A stretch of DNA of 64,000 bases from contig JAJQRF010000003.1 of the NCBI GenBank assembly GCA_021228405.1, positions 275,581 through 339,580 on the forward strand. The letters are read 5' to 3'. The notes below the pieces were generated by a model. The model was not told the origin of the DNA, made no database searches, and saw only the letters and a list, made by a program, of their open reading frames with translations. The position numbers and the translations under genes are program-made. Positions 8,191-17,314 of this stretch are shown here, one piece after another. Source of the DNA: Pyrinomonadaceae bacterium. GTDB lineage: Bacteria; Acidobacteriota; Blastocatellia; Pyrinomonadales; Pyrinomonadaceae. The first letter of the stretch is position 1, and every line of letters begins with the position of its first letter.

Positions 8191-10383
8191 TCACGGAATA
8201 TAAGCACTCGCTAGCGGCAAATCACTGCTCAATCCGAACTGCACCGCAGAGAACGAGTTGCCGCTCCCGCTTCGCAGCGAATAAAATACGCGGTCGGACG
8301 AACGCCACACCGCGATGTCGGTCTTGCCGTCCCCGTCGTAATCCCCTGCTACGGGCTTGTCGCCCGAAGTGCCGAAATTCGTCACGGAAACCGCTCCGTT
8401 TGCAGAGGTGCGGAGCCACCAGTTGCCGTCCGCCGGTCGCCAGACGGCAATGTCCGCTTTCCCGTCGCCGTCATAATCCCCGCTTACGGGTTTATCCGTC
8501 GAAATGCCGAAATTGACCGCTCCGAAACCTTGTGCGCTTTGGAGGAGATACCAGTTGCCGCTTGACGGGCGAAACACTGCCAGATCGGTTCTGCCATCGC
8601 CGTCATAGTCCGCCGGAACGGGTTTGTCTTCCGCACTCCCGAAGTTCTGCACCGAAATTTGATTATCGCTGCTCCGCCGAATCCACCACGCGCCGTTCGA
8701 GGGACGGTAGATCGCAATCTCGGCTTTCCCGTCGCCGTCATAATCCGCCGGGACGGGAATATCGGTTGTGAGTCCGAACGAAACCTGCATGAAGCCTGTC
8801 TGCGACCCCAGCAGATACCACGTTCCGGCGCGGAACACCGCAACGTCGCTCTTACCGTCGCCGTCATAGTCCGCGGGCACGAGCCGATCATTCTGCAAAC
8901 CGAACCGGATGCCTGCAAATCCGGCTTGCGACTCCAGCAGATACCAGATGCCTTCCGACGGGCGGAACACGCCGTAATCGGTCTTGCCGTCGCCGTCGAA
9001 ATCGAATGGTGCGGGACGCGTGGCTACCGCGTCGCCCAAGTATCTTGCGACCGCAAAATCCTCAAAGAAGGAGGCGGAGGCGTTCTCGCTCTGCCCGATG
9101 ACCACGATTTTCCCATCCGCTTGAAGCACGGCATCCCGAACGCGGTCGTCACGGCTTCCGATTGCCGTGATGATTTTGCCGCCGATCCCGAAGGTCGTAT
9201 CAATTGCGCCGTCCGCATTCAGCCGCACGATTCCGAAATCGGTATCGCTGCCGCTGGAGCTGTCGCCTGTCACGACGATCTTGCCGTTCGTCTGGACGTT
9301 GACCGTCTCCCCCGTCGAGATAACCGACCCGACCCGCGTCGTCACGATGCCGCCCGTCCCGAATGAGAGATCAAGCGTTCCGTTCGGCTGGTAGCGCACC
9401 ACCGCCGTGTTGCTGTTCGTATTGCCGCTGTCATTGCCCGCCGCGATGATCTTGCCGTCCGCCTGCAATGCCAGATCGGAGACCGTCCCGTAGCGGTTGT
9501 CGCTGACCGAAGTGACGACCCTGCCGCCCGTGCCGAAGGACGTGTCAACCGCCCCGTTCTGAGTCAGGCGGACGAGCGTGAATTTGTCCAAACCGCTTTG
9601 CCCGACAATCACGACCGAACTGCCCCCGACCAGAATCCGTCCGTCCGTTTGGAGGGCAAGCGTTCTGGCAAGACCGCCGGAATCGCCGACCGCAAGAACC
9701 GCCCTGCCGCCCGCCCCGAATGTCGGATCGAGCGTTCCGTCCGTATTATACCTAACCACGGCGAACTTGGAGTTGATTGATGTCAAATCGGTAGAGCCGG
9801 CAACAAGTATTTTGCCGTCCGGCTGAACGGCGGCGGCTTCTGCCAATTCATCCCCTGCCCCGACGGGCGTAATGACCTTACCGCCGAGACCGAACGCCGG
9901 ATCGAGAGTTCCGTTGGTCAGATAACGGACGACCGCAAAATCACGGGTACCGCCGTTAATAGTGAATCCGGCGACGATGATTCCGCCGTCGGACTGGACG
10001 GCGACCGCATAGGCTTCATCTTGGGTGCCGCTGCCGATGGCAGTCAAGACCTTCCCGTTGCCGCCTGTTCCGAATGAGGTATCAAGCGAGCCGTTCGGAT
10101 TGTAGCGGACAAGAGCAAAATCGTTCTGTGCGTAGCCGACAACGATCAGCTTCCCGTCTGACTGCACGGCAACCGCTTGGGCGAAGTCCCTGCCGTTTCC
10201 GACCGGAGTCGTGACTTTGCCCGCGCTTCCGAAACTCGGATCGAGATCGCCGGGTGCCGCACTTACCGCAATGCCTCCCGAAAAAAGTAGCAGAGCGGAT
10301 AAGAACAGGAAAAGTGCGGCTCTCTGAGAAACCGCCGAAAATAATGAAAATTTGATACAAAAAAGACTGGAATAGTTTTTCAC
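8191..10383 (-). CDS. Delta-60 repeat / FG-GAP surface protein
   Basis: A 730-residue probable secreted protein. The N-terminus has a charged start and a hydrophobic run (AALFLFLSALLLFSGG) ending near an AVSA cleavage site. Residues ~45-445 hold about seven delta-60 type repeats, each with LDPSFG or LDTSFG, a GGKV strand, and QxDGKI(I/V)VxG. Residues ~450-730 hold FG-GAP repeats with DYDGDGK(T/S/A)D loops and FRPSxGxWYLL strands, as in the protein at the left edge of the window. A GGAGG ribosome site lies upstream of the ATG. Both parts are predicted beta-propellers, so it is probably an extracellular binding protein. Ligand and partner are unknown, and it appears monocistronic. Confidence 0.88.
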   Translation of the reverse strand: MKNYSSLFCIKFSLFSAVSQRAALFLFLSALLLFSGGIAVSAAPGDLDPSFGSAGKVTTPVGNGRDFAQAVAVQSDGKLIVVGYAQNDFALVRYNPNGSLDTSFGTGGNGKVLTAIGSGTQDEAYAVAVQSDGGIIVAGFTINGGTRDFAVVRYLTNGTLDPAFGLGGKVITPVGAGDELAEAAAVQPDGKILVAGSTDLTSINSKFAVVRYNTDGTLDPTFGAGGRAVLAVGDSGGLARTLALQTDGRILVGGSSVVIVGQSGLDKFTLVRLTQNGAVDTSFGTGGRVVTSVSDNRYGTVSDLALQADGKIIAAGNDSGNTNSNTAVVRYQPNGTLDLSFGTGGIVTTRVGSVISTGETVNVQTNGKIVVTGDSSSGSDTDFGIVRLNADGAIDTTFGIGGKIITAIGSRDDRVRDAVLQADGKIVVIGQSENASASFFEDFAVARYLGDAVATRPAPFDFDGDGKTDYGVFRPSEGIWYLLESQAGFAGIRFGLQNDRLVPADYDGDGKSDVAVFRAGTWYLLGSQTGFMQVSFGLTTDIPVPADYDGDGKAEIAIYRPSNGAWWIRRSSDNQISVQNFGSAEDKPVPADYDGDGRTDLAVFRPSSGNWYLLQSAQGFGAVNFGISTDKPVSGDYDGDGKADIAVWRPADGNWWLRTSANGAVSVTNFGTSGDKPVAGDYDGDGKTDIAVWRSSDRVFYSLRSGSGNSFSAVQFGLSSDLPLASAYIP

Positions 10384-10737
10384 GGGTTTTCCTCCAAGAT
10401 TTATAGGTGTATGTCAAAAAATTTACGGACGACCAACAACAAAAGGTTGTTATTTATCTCTATCAACTCGTTCGTAAGATGACGTGCTCAACCGTCATTT
10501 GCTATGCTAAGAACCGATTTACCAATCTCTTTGATAGCGTGACGAAAAGACTGCTTATCATCTCGAAAACGGGTTTGCTATCGTGATTCAGAGAGCCGCG
10601 CATCTCTACCAAAAATCGGCTCCACATTTCAACATCGCGCTAAGGTCGGTAAATACCGACCTTAGCATCGCAACCTTACATCAATTAGAATTTCAAAGTC
10701 AAGTCTGCGGTAAAACTTCGTCTGGAGGTAACCGTTA
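10384..10737. other. Divergent intergenic region
   Basis: About 350 bases between the divergent delta-60 protein and the small XRE-type gene, so it must hold promoters for both. The clearest element is the palindrome at 10639-10666, annotated separately. I see no coding sequence. Confidence 0.55.
10639..10666. promoter_or_regulatory. Perfect 13-bp-arm palindrome, candidate operator
   Basis: GCTAAGGTCGGTA and its exact reverse complement are separated by only two bases. It lies 71 nt before the start of the XRE-type gene, has no T-tract after it, and its two-base loop fits a protein-binding palindrome better than an RNA terminator. Autoregulation by the downstream HTH protein is an inference. 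Confidence 0.5.
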
Positions 10738-10989
10738 ATGGGACGTGCCCGACGAAAAAAACCGGAGCGACTTGCTGAAAAACTATTGGCTATCCGCATA
10801 CGGCTCGGATTAAGCCAAACGGCTCTTAAAGGAAAAATTGAAAGTGATGACTATCCGATTTATAAGGGCGATATTTCTAATTATGAATTGGGCAAAAGCG
10901 AACCTCCGCTCGTAATTCTTCTTCGATATGCACGATTAGCAAATGTTATTGTTGACGTTTTAATAGATGATGAGAGTAATCTGCCATAG
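10738..10989 (+). CDS. Small XRE-family DNA-binding protein
   Basis: An 83-residue protein with an HTH_3-type region: LAIRIRLGLSQTAL forms helices 1-2, and the stretch containing DISNYELGKSEPP matches the recognition helix and the following E-x-G-x-x-x-P turn. A basic tail precedes the domain (RARRKKPERL). TGGAGG lies 9-10 nt upstream of the ATG. It is a single-domain regulator with no effector domain. The palindrome about 70 nt upstream may be its operator. The target genes are unknown; the next gene, 155 nt away, has its own promoter. Confidence 0.75.
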   Translation: MGRARRKKPERLAEKLLAIRIRLGLSQTALKGKIESDDYPIYKGDISNYELGKSEPPLVILLRYARLANVIVDVLIDDESNLP

Positions 10990-11067
10990 AACGCTACTTT
11001 TATGGTTTTTCGACAACCCCAACCTGACAAAATCTTATGAACAGCAGATTCGTGTCTCACATATACC

Positions 11068-11094
11068 TTGACAAGTTTATATTTTTACTATAAT
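11068..11094 (+). promoter_or_regulatory. Sigma-70-like promoter
   Basis: TTGACA at 11068-11073 and TATAAT at 11089-11094 are both perfect hexamers with a 15-bp spacer, slightly short of the optimum. It sits 50 nt before the membrane-protein gene at 11144. Confidence 0.55.
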
Positions 11095-11143
11095 AGAGTT
11101 GTTAGTATATATTATACGCAGTTAAACAGTTTTAGAGGTGAAA

Positions 11144-12022
11144 ATGGAAACAGGCAAGGTAAGACTATCTAATGAAGTTGATGTGAATTTCTCACGACAA
11201 AAAACTACTAGAAAAAATGGAAAGATGCTTAGCAATGATAAAACCAATTTTAACTTTAGTTTTAGACTCTTAATTGGGATAGCTTTGATTTTTAGTGTGG
11301 CGTTGCTGACTTATATTCTTGGCGATTCCCGTCACGAAACTAATAAGTCTCAAGCTACCCCTGCAGAAAACGCGAAAAACGTTACGTTCGACTCGTCATC
11401 ACACAACAATTACAGCCCGACGATAACTGATAATTCAACCAATTACATTTATCCTAGTAATAGTGTGGTATCTATTGATAAATCAATGAATAAAATCAGT
11501 CCGAATCCTGATAACACTGCACGACCAGAACCCCGTCAAACTGAAACAGGGGTCACGCCCCCTCTCGTGCGTCAGTCGTCTCCTTCTCAAAAACCGAAAA
11601 ACCGAATCCCTTCAAATTCTGCGCCAATATTCAAACAGGAACCGTTCAAACAAAGCGCACCGCAAAATCAAACTAAAGTGATCGATTTCACATTAGACGA
11701 GTATCTGATAAAAATGAATGATCTTGCATTGCGCGGAAGAAAAGCCGCTGATATTGAACAGTCACTTAGTGATTGTATTAGTCGTCAAAACAAATGGTAT
11801 CGGCAGACTTTGCCGCTTTTGAAAGATTTTCAACACTATTTGCAAACAAATTATGAGCCGAATTATTTTTTGGTTCGGGATTCTGGAATTGAACAAGTAA
11901 CAACTGATAAAGTCCTTAACGCTGAGCAATGTCGAGAACTATTCAGTATACAAGGATCCGTTTTAATTTCTCTTTCAAAAACAATTCGTTTGAATCTCAG
12001 TGATAACCTGCCAAATTCTTAA
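11144..12022 (+). CDS. Membrane-anchored protein of unknown function
   Basis: A 292-residue protein. A GTG two codons upstream is possible, but the ATG at 11144 is better placed behind GAGGTG. Layout: about 40 residues of cytoplasmic basic sequence; one transmembrane segment (FRLLIGIALIFSVALLTYIL); a Ser/Asn/Pro-rich low-complexity linker of about 120 residues; then a C-terminal alpha-helical region with DEYLIKMNDLALRGRKAADIE. The type II orientation puts the C-terminus in the periplasm. I do not recognise the C-terminal region. It has no obvious operon partner. Confidence 0.7.
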   Translation: METGKVRLSNEVDVNFSRQKTTRKNGKMLSNDKTNFNFSFRLLIGIALIFSVALLTYILGDSRHETNKSQATPAENAKNVTFDSSSHNNYSPTITDNSTNYIYPSNSVVSIDKSMNKISPNPDNTARPEPRQTETGVTPPLVRQSSPSQKPKNRIPSNSAPIFKQEPFKQSAPQNQTKVIDFTLDEYLIKMNDLALRGRKAADIEQSLSDCISRQNKWYRQTLPLLKDFQHYLQTNYEPNYFLVRDSGIEQVTTDKVLNAEQCRELFSIQGSVLISLSKTIRLNLSDNLPNS

Positions 12023-12083
12023 ATCGAGTTTTTCAAACTTAATAGTTTAATCATCTCCTTTTCGTGATTTACGAAGTAACTAA

Positions 12084-12287
12084 ATTGAGTTCTCTCAAAA
12101 AAGACATGCTTTCATTTTTGGAAAGATCAGCGTATCGAAAGCAGATTTTGAGCCTGCCATAAGTTTATTTAACAAAGAAAATGCGTATTCCGCTAACTAT
12201 CGTCTGAACCTCGCTAATATGTCAATGAAAGTAGTAACAAAGGCAGTATGTCATTCAATAAAGATATATCCATACGTTATTTTTTAA
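12084..12287 (+). pseudogene. Possible decayed coding remnant
   Basis: A 67-codon open stretch without a plausible start whose composition looks coding: KADFEPAISLFNKENAYSAN is followed by YRLNLANMSMK. No family is recognised. It abuts and partly overlaps the DUF932-like remnant on the other strand, so this junction seems to be a patchwork of gene fragments. Evidence for coding is only the amino-acid texture. Confidence 0.3.
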
Positions 12288-12520
12288 ATGGTAAGACATG
12301 GTGAGAAAGTTGCTCAGTTTTGCCTCCTCCTCAAATTGCTGAATGGATTTGAGCTTTTTAAACTTCACTTCCTAGCGGTAGCTCTCCAAATAACTCGGTC
12401 ACATAGATTTTCTAAAACCAACATATATAGATTTCGACTAGTGAATGATGGCTTAAATAGATTTTCCCATGAAACAGCTTATTTCAATAATTTTAGTTGT
12501 TTTATGAAAAATGTATTTAT
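12255..12520 (-). pseudogene. 3' remnant of a DUF932-like gene
   Basis: Read on the minus strand, this stretch aligns with the C-terminal ~80 residues of the intact gene at 25047-26141. VSWENLFKPSF matches VHREYFIKPSF; LENL matches LENAF; then, after a frame change, KFKKLKSIQQFEEEAKL matches TFKKLKPVQQFEAAARL and NFL matches KFL. At least one in-frame stop and one frameshift break it, and everything upstream is missing. It lies just beyond the 3' end of the DGQHR gene and marks the left edge of the AT-rich defence-like cassette; the intact relative marks the right edge. Confidence 0.7.
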
Positions 12521-12549
12521 TATTTTTATATGTTGAGTTGTCAAGTATT

Positions 12550-13788
12550 TCACTTGATACCTACAAGCACATTTTCTATATCCTCAGTATCAGGAGCAAC
12601 TTTTGAAGCATAGCCCTCTTTTAATTTTTTCAGTTCATCTTCTGTTAAAATTGTTCCATCGTATAAATAAAGCAACAGAAGTTGAATTATTATAACTGAT
12701 TCCGTAAGCATTCTTGTTTCTTTCGGATTCCATGCAACAAAGTGCCAAGGCTTACTGTCTAAATTGAAGTTAACTGTATTAAATTGTTCAAATATTTCAG
12801 TAAATTTTTGTCCTTTTCGATTATGAATAATTAAACTTGCCTTAACTAAAGGTAAAAAGCCAATTGGACGGAAAACTAAATTTCCTCCGGTTTTGCTGTC
12901 TCGAAAAGGCTGTGCCGGGTTTTCCGTTGCAACGACAAAATCAGAAATAAAATTCAACTGTGTCTTAAATGCATTCCAATAATTAATGCAAAATTCTTGA
13001 AAAGAGTTTATTTCTTTTTGATCAGGACGAAATTTTAAATACTTTTCTCGACTTTTTGGGGTAATTTTTTTATTAAAAAGAGTTTCGTAAAAAGAATTAA
13101 ACAACTCTATATTTGCTTGATACAAAGTTATTATTGAAGTAATTGCATCTTTGTTATTAGACGGGATTGCTTTTTGTTTTGTAACTACTACTCTCTTGCC
13201 TGTAAATAAATCATACTCCTCAAGCAAATATCTTGTGGTAATTGCTACTATATCGTCTTCATCTAAAGCTATTATGTCATCTAATTTTACAGGTTTTGCA
13301 TATCTATTCAAAGTTGTAAATAATCTTCTTGTTCTCCGCATTCCCGACTCATCATTTTTATGTCCAATAAATATTGTGGCAATTCTTTGGTGTTTAAGTT
13401 CCGGTTTCTCCTTTAAAGCTGCTTTTATTCCTTCGACTCTATGCTGACCGTCAACCGGAAATATTTTATGGACTTTTGAGAATTCTAAAATTCCCATTTG
13501 ATAGGTTTCTCCTCCCTCATATTTAAATTCTATTTCTCTCCAATCTGGATATTCATCATATACGGCTAAAACAAGTGAGTTGAAAAATAGTTCGGACTGA
13601 TTTATTACATATTCTTTAATGCCAATGTAGTTTGTACTAATACTCCGCTGGATTAAATCTCGTAAACTTTTAGATTTATGCAATTCATTATCAACCTTGG
13701 AAACAAAATTGCCTACCTCTTCAAAGGTGAGTGTTGTTACATAATATGTCCAATCCCCCATGTGTGCTCTCAATGCTGGTATTCTCAT
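12550..13788 (-). CDS. DGQHR-domain (DndB/DpdB-like) protein
   Basis: A 412-residue cytoplasmic protein with the diagnostic DGQHR motif at residues 113-117, inside FPVDGQHRVEGI, followed by FTTLNRYAKPV near 155-165. The DGQHR family includes DndB, the regulator encoded with DNA phosphorothioation genes, and related proteins in 7-deazaguanine DNA-modification clusters. The ParB-like fold suggests DNA binding or nucleotide hydrolysis. The start overlaps the stop of the upstream GIY-YIG-like gene by 4 nt, so the two are translationally coupled. GC is very low, as across the cassette. Assignment to the DndB group rather than another DGQHR branch is inference from the DndC-like gene six kilobases away. 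Confidence 0.8.
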   Translation of the reverse strand: MRIPALRAHMGDWTYYVTTLTFEEVGNFVSKVDNELHKSKSLRDLIQRSISTNYIGIKEYVINQSELFFNSLVLAVYDEYPDWREIEFKYEGGETYQMGILEFSKVHKIFPVDGQHRVEGIKAALKEKPELKHQRIATIFIGHKNDESGMRRTRRLFTTLNRYAKPVKLDDIIALDEDDIVAITTRYLLEEYDLFTGKRVVVTKQKAIPSNNKDAITSIITLYQANIELFNSFYETLFNKKITPKSREKYLKFRPDQKEINSFQEFCINYWNAFKTQLNFISDFVVATENPAQPFRDSKTGGNLVFRPIGFLPLVKASLIIHNRKGQKFTEIFEQFNTVNFNLDSKPWHFVAWNPKETRMLTESVIIIQLLLLYLYDGTILTEDELKKLKEGYASKVAPDTEDIENVLVGIK

Positions 13789-14315
13789 AATTCAAAAGCC
13801 TTTACTGCATCCCGAATTTCTTTTTCTGGAATTTCGTCGTTAAAAGGTAGTAAAAGGGAGTTAATTAGTTTTTTCTCAAAATCAATTATTTGATCGTTAT
13901 CATCCAATGGCATAAAGCTCAAATATAGTTCATTTGCCCAGTAATGAAACAAGGTTGAAATTTTAGGACGTTCATCTTCTCTTGAGAATTTAAGAAAATA
14001 CTCTTTACATCTTTTCTTAAGATTTTGGTTTTCAGTAAATTGCGCTCTTCCTATATATGCAGGAAATTCTGTTCTGCCAGGAATTACCGGACAATTTATG
14101 GAAAACATATAAAGTCCACCTTTATTATTTGGGAGAAGATTTATATCTGCATTAAAGTCTGTAGCATCTTCATTAAGATACTTTATTGTTTTCCAGTTTG
14201 CCAAACTCAAATTTATTGCCGACAAATCATATTTTTCCCACATCAATGAGTATAATTTGAATGGGACAGTTCTAAGTTTAACCTCTTCTCCTAAATTAAA
14301 TGCAATATTTAACAT
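13785..14315 (-). CDS. GIY-YIG-like nuclease domain protein
   Basis: A 176-residue protein. KGGLYMF at 65-71 and FPAYIGRA at 84-91 match the two strands that name the GIY-YIG fold (GLY and YIG here). LKKRCKEYF supplies the arginine on the following helix, and an EKKLINSLLLPFN segment near 146-158 supplies the expected Glu and Asn. All the key residues therefore seem present, although the spacing should be checked against a profile. It overlaps the DGQHR gene by 4 nt, so the pair probably acts together. It starts divergently from the PLD-like gene with about 265 bases of AT-rich promoter sequence between. A role in cleaving foreign or unmodified DNA is inference. Confidence 0.65.
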   Translation of the reverse strand: MLNIAFNLGEEVKLRTVPFKLYSLMWEKYDLSAINLSLANWKTIKYLNEDATDFNADINLLPNNKGGLYMFSINCPVIPGRTEFPAYIGRAQFTENQNLKKRCKEYFLKFSREDERPKISTLFHYWANELYLSFMPLDDNDQIIDFEKKLINSLLLPFNDEIPEKEIRDAVKAFEL

Positions 14316-14580
14316 AAAACTTTTCTTATTATTCTTATTAATATGAACTTTTATTTATATCTAATAAAATCTTCACGTCTTCGTTATGCCGCAAGCAAAA
14401 CCCCTAAATGTTCCATCATAACCAATTATAAGTTCATTATTTTGCTAACTAAACGCGAAAGATTAGTTCTAGTAATCGCAACTAGGGATCATTCAGTTTG
14501 CAAATTCACAGCGCATTTAACTTACTCCAGTACAATTGAATGTTATAATTATTTTCGTCAATTATTTCAATGATAAACCT

Positions 14581-15516
14581 ATGCAAATTTTAGGAACTGA
14601 TGATTACAGAATTACCTTAGAATCATATTTATCAAATAGTAACGAAAGTGTTTTTATTGTTTCTGCATATATTACCAAAGAAGGAATTGATTGGATATTA
14701 TCTAGATTACCCCCTCTCATTGGTTGTAATGTTCTAACTCGATGGGACTGCTCCGATTTAGTTTCAGGAGCCTCAGATATAGAAGTTTATAATAGACTCA
14801 AATCCTATGGTCATAGTTTATATATTCTTCCTGATCTCCACGCAAAAGCTGTTCTCATTGATAAATCAAAATTATTTATAGGTAGTGCAAATATTACTAA
14901 CTCAGGATTAAGCCTTATTACTCAGGGAAATCGTGAAATCGGAACGATTCTTGATCCGTCAATTCAAGACATTGCATGTATTGAATCTTTATTTTTGGAA
15001 AGTATTCTAATTGACGATATATTATTCCAAGATATTTTAGAAGAATTAAACAGATTCGCAATAGATAAAAACAGAAGTTATCCAAAATGGTCTGAATCTT
15101 TACTTAAAAAATTTCAAAAACCGCCCGAAAAATTATGGGTTGTTGAAATGCTTTGGTGCTCAACTCCAAAAGATTTGAATTTTGGTGATTTAACTCCTAA
15201 TATAAAGCACGATATTAGATTACTAGGGTTGAAAAAGACAGACACACTATCCAATGAATTGCTCAAAGAAAAATTAATTGCAAGTAAATGTTGGCTATGG
15301 TTGGAAAACAGAATTAGAAATACTCCAAAAAAAGAATTTTATTTTGGTGAACTTTCTGCCGAATTACATAATTCATTTCTTGATGACCCAAATCCTTATA
15401 GAAAAGATGTTAAAGGGTTGTTGAGTAATTTATTAAATTGGGTAGGAATTCTTTTAAGTGACATAGTCGTGGTTGATAGACCACAGCATTCTCAAAGAAT
15501 AAAATTAATTAGCTAA
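14581..15516 (+). CDS. Phospholipase-D-like nuclease
   Basis: A 311-residue protein with one HKD motif: H87, K89 and D94 in LHAKAVLIDKSKLFIGSANI. This is the NucA/BfiI/DrmC-like arrangement, in which a dimer forms the active site. The C-terminal ~150 residues have no recognised domain. An upstream in-frame ATG at 14536 would add 15 residues, but the ATG at 14581 begins where the family-like sequence starts. It is the only plus-strand gene in the cassette and converges on the GHKL ATPase with one base between stops. PLD-type nucleases recur in DNA-modification-linked defence loci; that role is inferred here. Confidence 0.75.
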   Translation: MQILGTDDYRITLESYLSNSNESVFIVSAYITKEGIDWILSRLPPLIGCNVLTRWDCSDLVSGASDIEVYNRLKSYGHSLYILPDLHAKAVLIDKSKLFIGSANITNSGLSLITQGNREIGTILDPSIQDIACIESLFLESILIDDILFQDILEELNRFAIDKNRSYPKWSESLLKKFQKPPEKLWVVEMLWCSTPKDLNFGDLTPNIKHDIRLLGLKKTDTLSNELLKEKLIASKCWLWLENRIRNTPKKEFYFGELSAELHNSFLDDPNPYRKDVKGLLSNLLNWVGILLSDIVVVDRPQHSQRIKLIS

Positions 15517-15517
15517 C

Positions 15518-17314
15518 CTACTTTTCATTCATAAAATCTTCTGCGATTCTACCCCATTTCCAACGTGCATCTCTGGCATTATTTTTTTGAGTACCATCTA
15601 ATGCTTCATCCTCATATCTTGCCCAAGCCATCAATAAAAGTTTCAAACCATCCTTTGCTCGACTAAACTTCCCTCTTATCTCTTCTAATTTCATTTCTTC
15701 AGCTTCCTCATCAAGCACTTCTATAAGATGAGAGTATGCTGGATGATTAACGTTTAAAGAAACAATCATTGACCCACCTCGGGATTGAACGTCAAAAAAA
15801 GCGGGGCTATTTACATTCGCTTTAGAAAAAGTATATTTGTATCCTTCATCAACAGTCTTTGCGGCAAGTTCCTCAGCGGTAGTTTTAGCCACTCCCTCAT
15901 TTATCAGCCCTTTTGCAATTTCATCCTTTCTTTCTTCCGGCGGATTTTTTTCTTGAGTGTCACTTTCTCCAGCGTGTCCTTCTTCTTGTCTTTGCCGGGT
16001 AACATCAGTAGCTTTTTTCTCAGGTTGGGTGCTGTATCTCTTTTTTGACCTTATACCTTCTGTTTGAGTTTTTATTAACGCCTTCATCTGTAAGATGTTT
16101 TTACGAATATGATTAGCAATTTGCCAAAGAGGAAGACGGGGGTCTTCATCAGCAGAAAGTATATCCTCAGTTATCTCTAAACTTTGGTTTTCATCTAACA
16201 AAGATTCAAGGTCAGTTTTAGCTAATTCTGAAAAATTTCTTGCCGATTGCTTATTGTTTGTAACCCCAAATAATTCATCTAGAGCTGGACCGAAACTAAC
16301 CTCAACCCCCCACCACCTATCGGTAGTATCATACTGATTTGACCAAGTCGTATCTAAGTCCAATTCTCTTTCAGCCCGAACGATTGAAACTCCAAGATTT
16401 TTTGCTGCGTGCTTACCATGAGGTAAGTCGCCTGGATTTCTCGTTCCAAATCCAACTCTTGCTTTCTCTTTTGCAATTGAAAATGTAATTTTGACTGGAT
16501 GATCTTTACCTCGAAACCTAATCTGCTTATGCATCTGCTCACCCCAATTTTGAAACATTTCTTCGCTATTAAATGGAGTTGGACAAGAAGTGGTCTTCAT
16601 CAAATAACACGGATCATTTGGTTCTGCATATTTGTTTATGGAAATCTTTTTAGTATTTCCGTCAAAGGATGACAATCGAATAATTATTCTGCTATCACTA
16701 AGAAAATATCTATACATTCGTCCTATTAATAACTCAGAGTTATCAATAATTGTTTGTGCTGTCCGCCATAAACACTTATCAATCTTTGACCAAACGACTA
16801 AAGTTCCCGATTTTGAAAAAGAATCACCTACTTGTAACCATTTATCGGGGGCATTTTTATTAATCGGCTGCGGAACTTCTATTAAACTTCCAGATTCAAT
16901 TTCATCGAGGTCTAAATAGCTATAAAGAGCATCCTCAACACCATCTTGCCAAGACCAAACGTCAACTCTCCGACACTGAGAAATAGAAGAACTTGGAAGA
17001 CCCATGCCAAATTTACCGATTCCTGATTGTTCCGCAGGACTGAGGTGAGTGCCGTTACCAAATTGCAGTGCACGTCTTAAATCACCAATGTTCATTCCTG
17101 TTCCATTATCCAAAACTGCAATCTCTTTAATTCTTGATCGCTTCCGCTCATGGAGCATTTCTATTTCTTCACAACACAATAATTCTATTTGTTTTGCTTT
17201 GGCTTGAATAGCATTGTCCATTAGTTCGGCTATCGCATACGCCGCATTTTTATACCCGTTATCTCGCATTGCTTTGACAACCAAATGCGTCGGTACAATG
17301 TCGTGTCTCGTCAT
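15518..17314 (-). CDS. GHKL/MORC-like ATPase
   Basis: A 598-residue cytoplasmic protein with an HSP90/MutL-type ATP-binding domain at its N-terminus: N-box ELMDNA at 30-35, G1 box DNGTGM at 69-74, and G2 box GIGKFGMG at 98-105. A charged linker with many Glu/Lys (about 415-470) leads to a C-terminal region without a recognised domain. ATP-driven dimer clamping on DNA is typical of MORC/MutL relatives. Its ATG directly abuts the TAA of the helicase gene (TAAATG), so the two are coupled and probably act as a pair. No histidine-kinase phosphoacceptor domain is seen. Confidence 0.8.
   Translation of the reverse strand: MTRHDIVPTHLVVKAMRDNGYKNAAYAIAELMDNAIQAKAKQIELLCCEEIEMLHERKRSRIKEIAVLDNGTGMNIGDLRRALQFGNGTHLSPAEQSGIGKFGMGLPSSSISQCRRVDVWSWQDGVEDALYSYLDLDEIESGSLIEVPQPINKNAPDKWLQVGDSFSKSGTLVVWSKIDKCLWRTAQTIIDNSELLIGRMYRYFLSDSRIIIRLSSFDGNTKKISINKYAEPNDPCYLMKTTSCPTPFNSEEMFQNWGEQMHKQIRFRGKDHPVKITFSIAKEKARVGFGTRNPGDLPHGKHAAKNLGVSIVRAERELDLDTTWSNQYDTTDRWWGVEVSFGPALDELFGVTNNKQSARNFSELAKTDLESLLDENQSLEITEDILSADEDPRLPLWQIANHIRKNILQMKALIKTQTEGIRSKKRYSTQPEKKATDVTRQRQEEGHAGESDTQEKNPPEERKDEIAKGLINEGVAKTTAEELAAKTVDEGYKYTFSKANVNSPAFFDVQSRGGSMIVSLNVNHPAYSHLIEVLDEEAEEMKLEEIRGKFSRAKDGLKLLLMAWARYEDEALDGTQKNNARDARWKWGRIAEDFMNEK

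Noticed and set aside
12288-12536. Plus-strand open frame of 82 codons
   Set aside because: It is the antisense of the DUF932-like remnant, whose minus-strand translation aligns with the intact gene.
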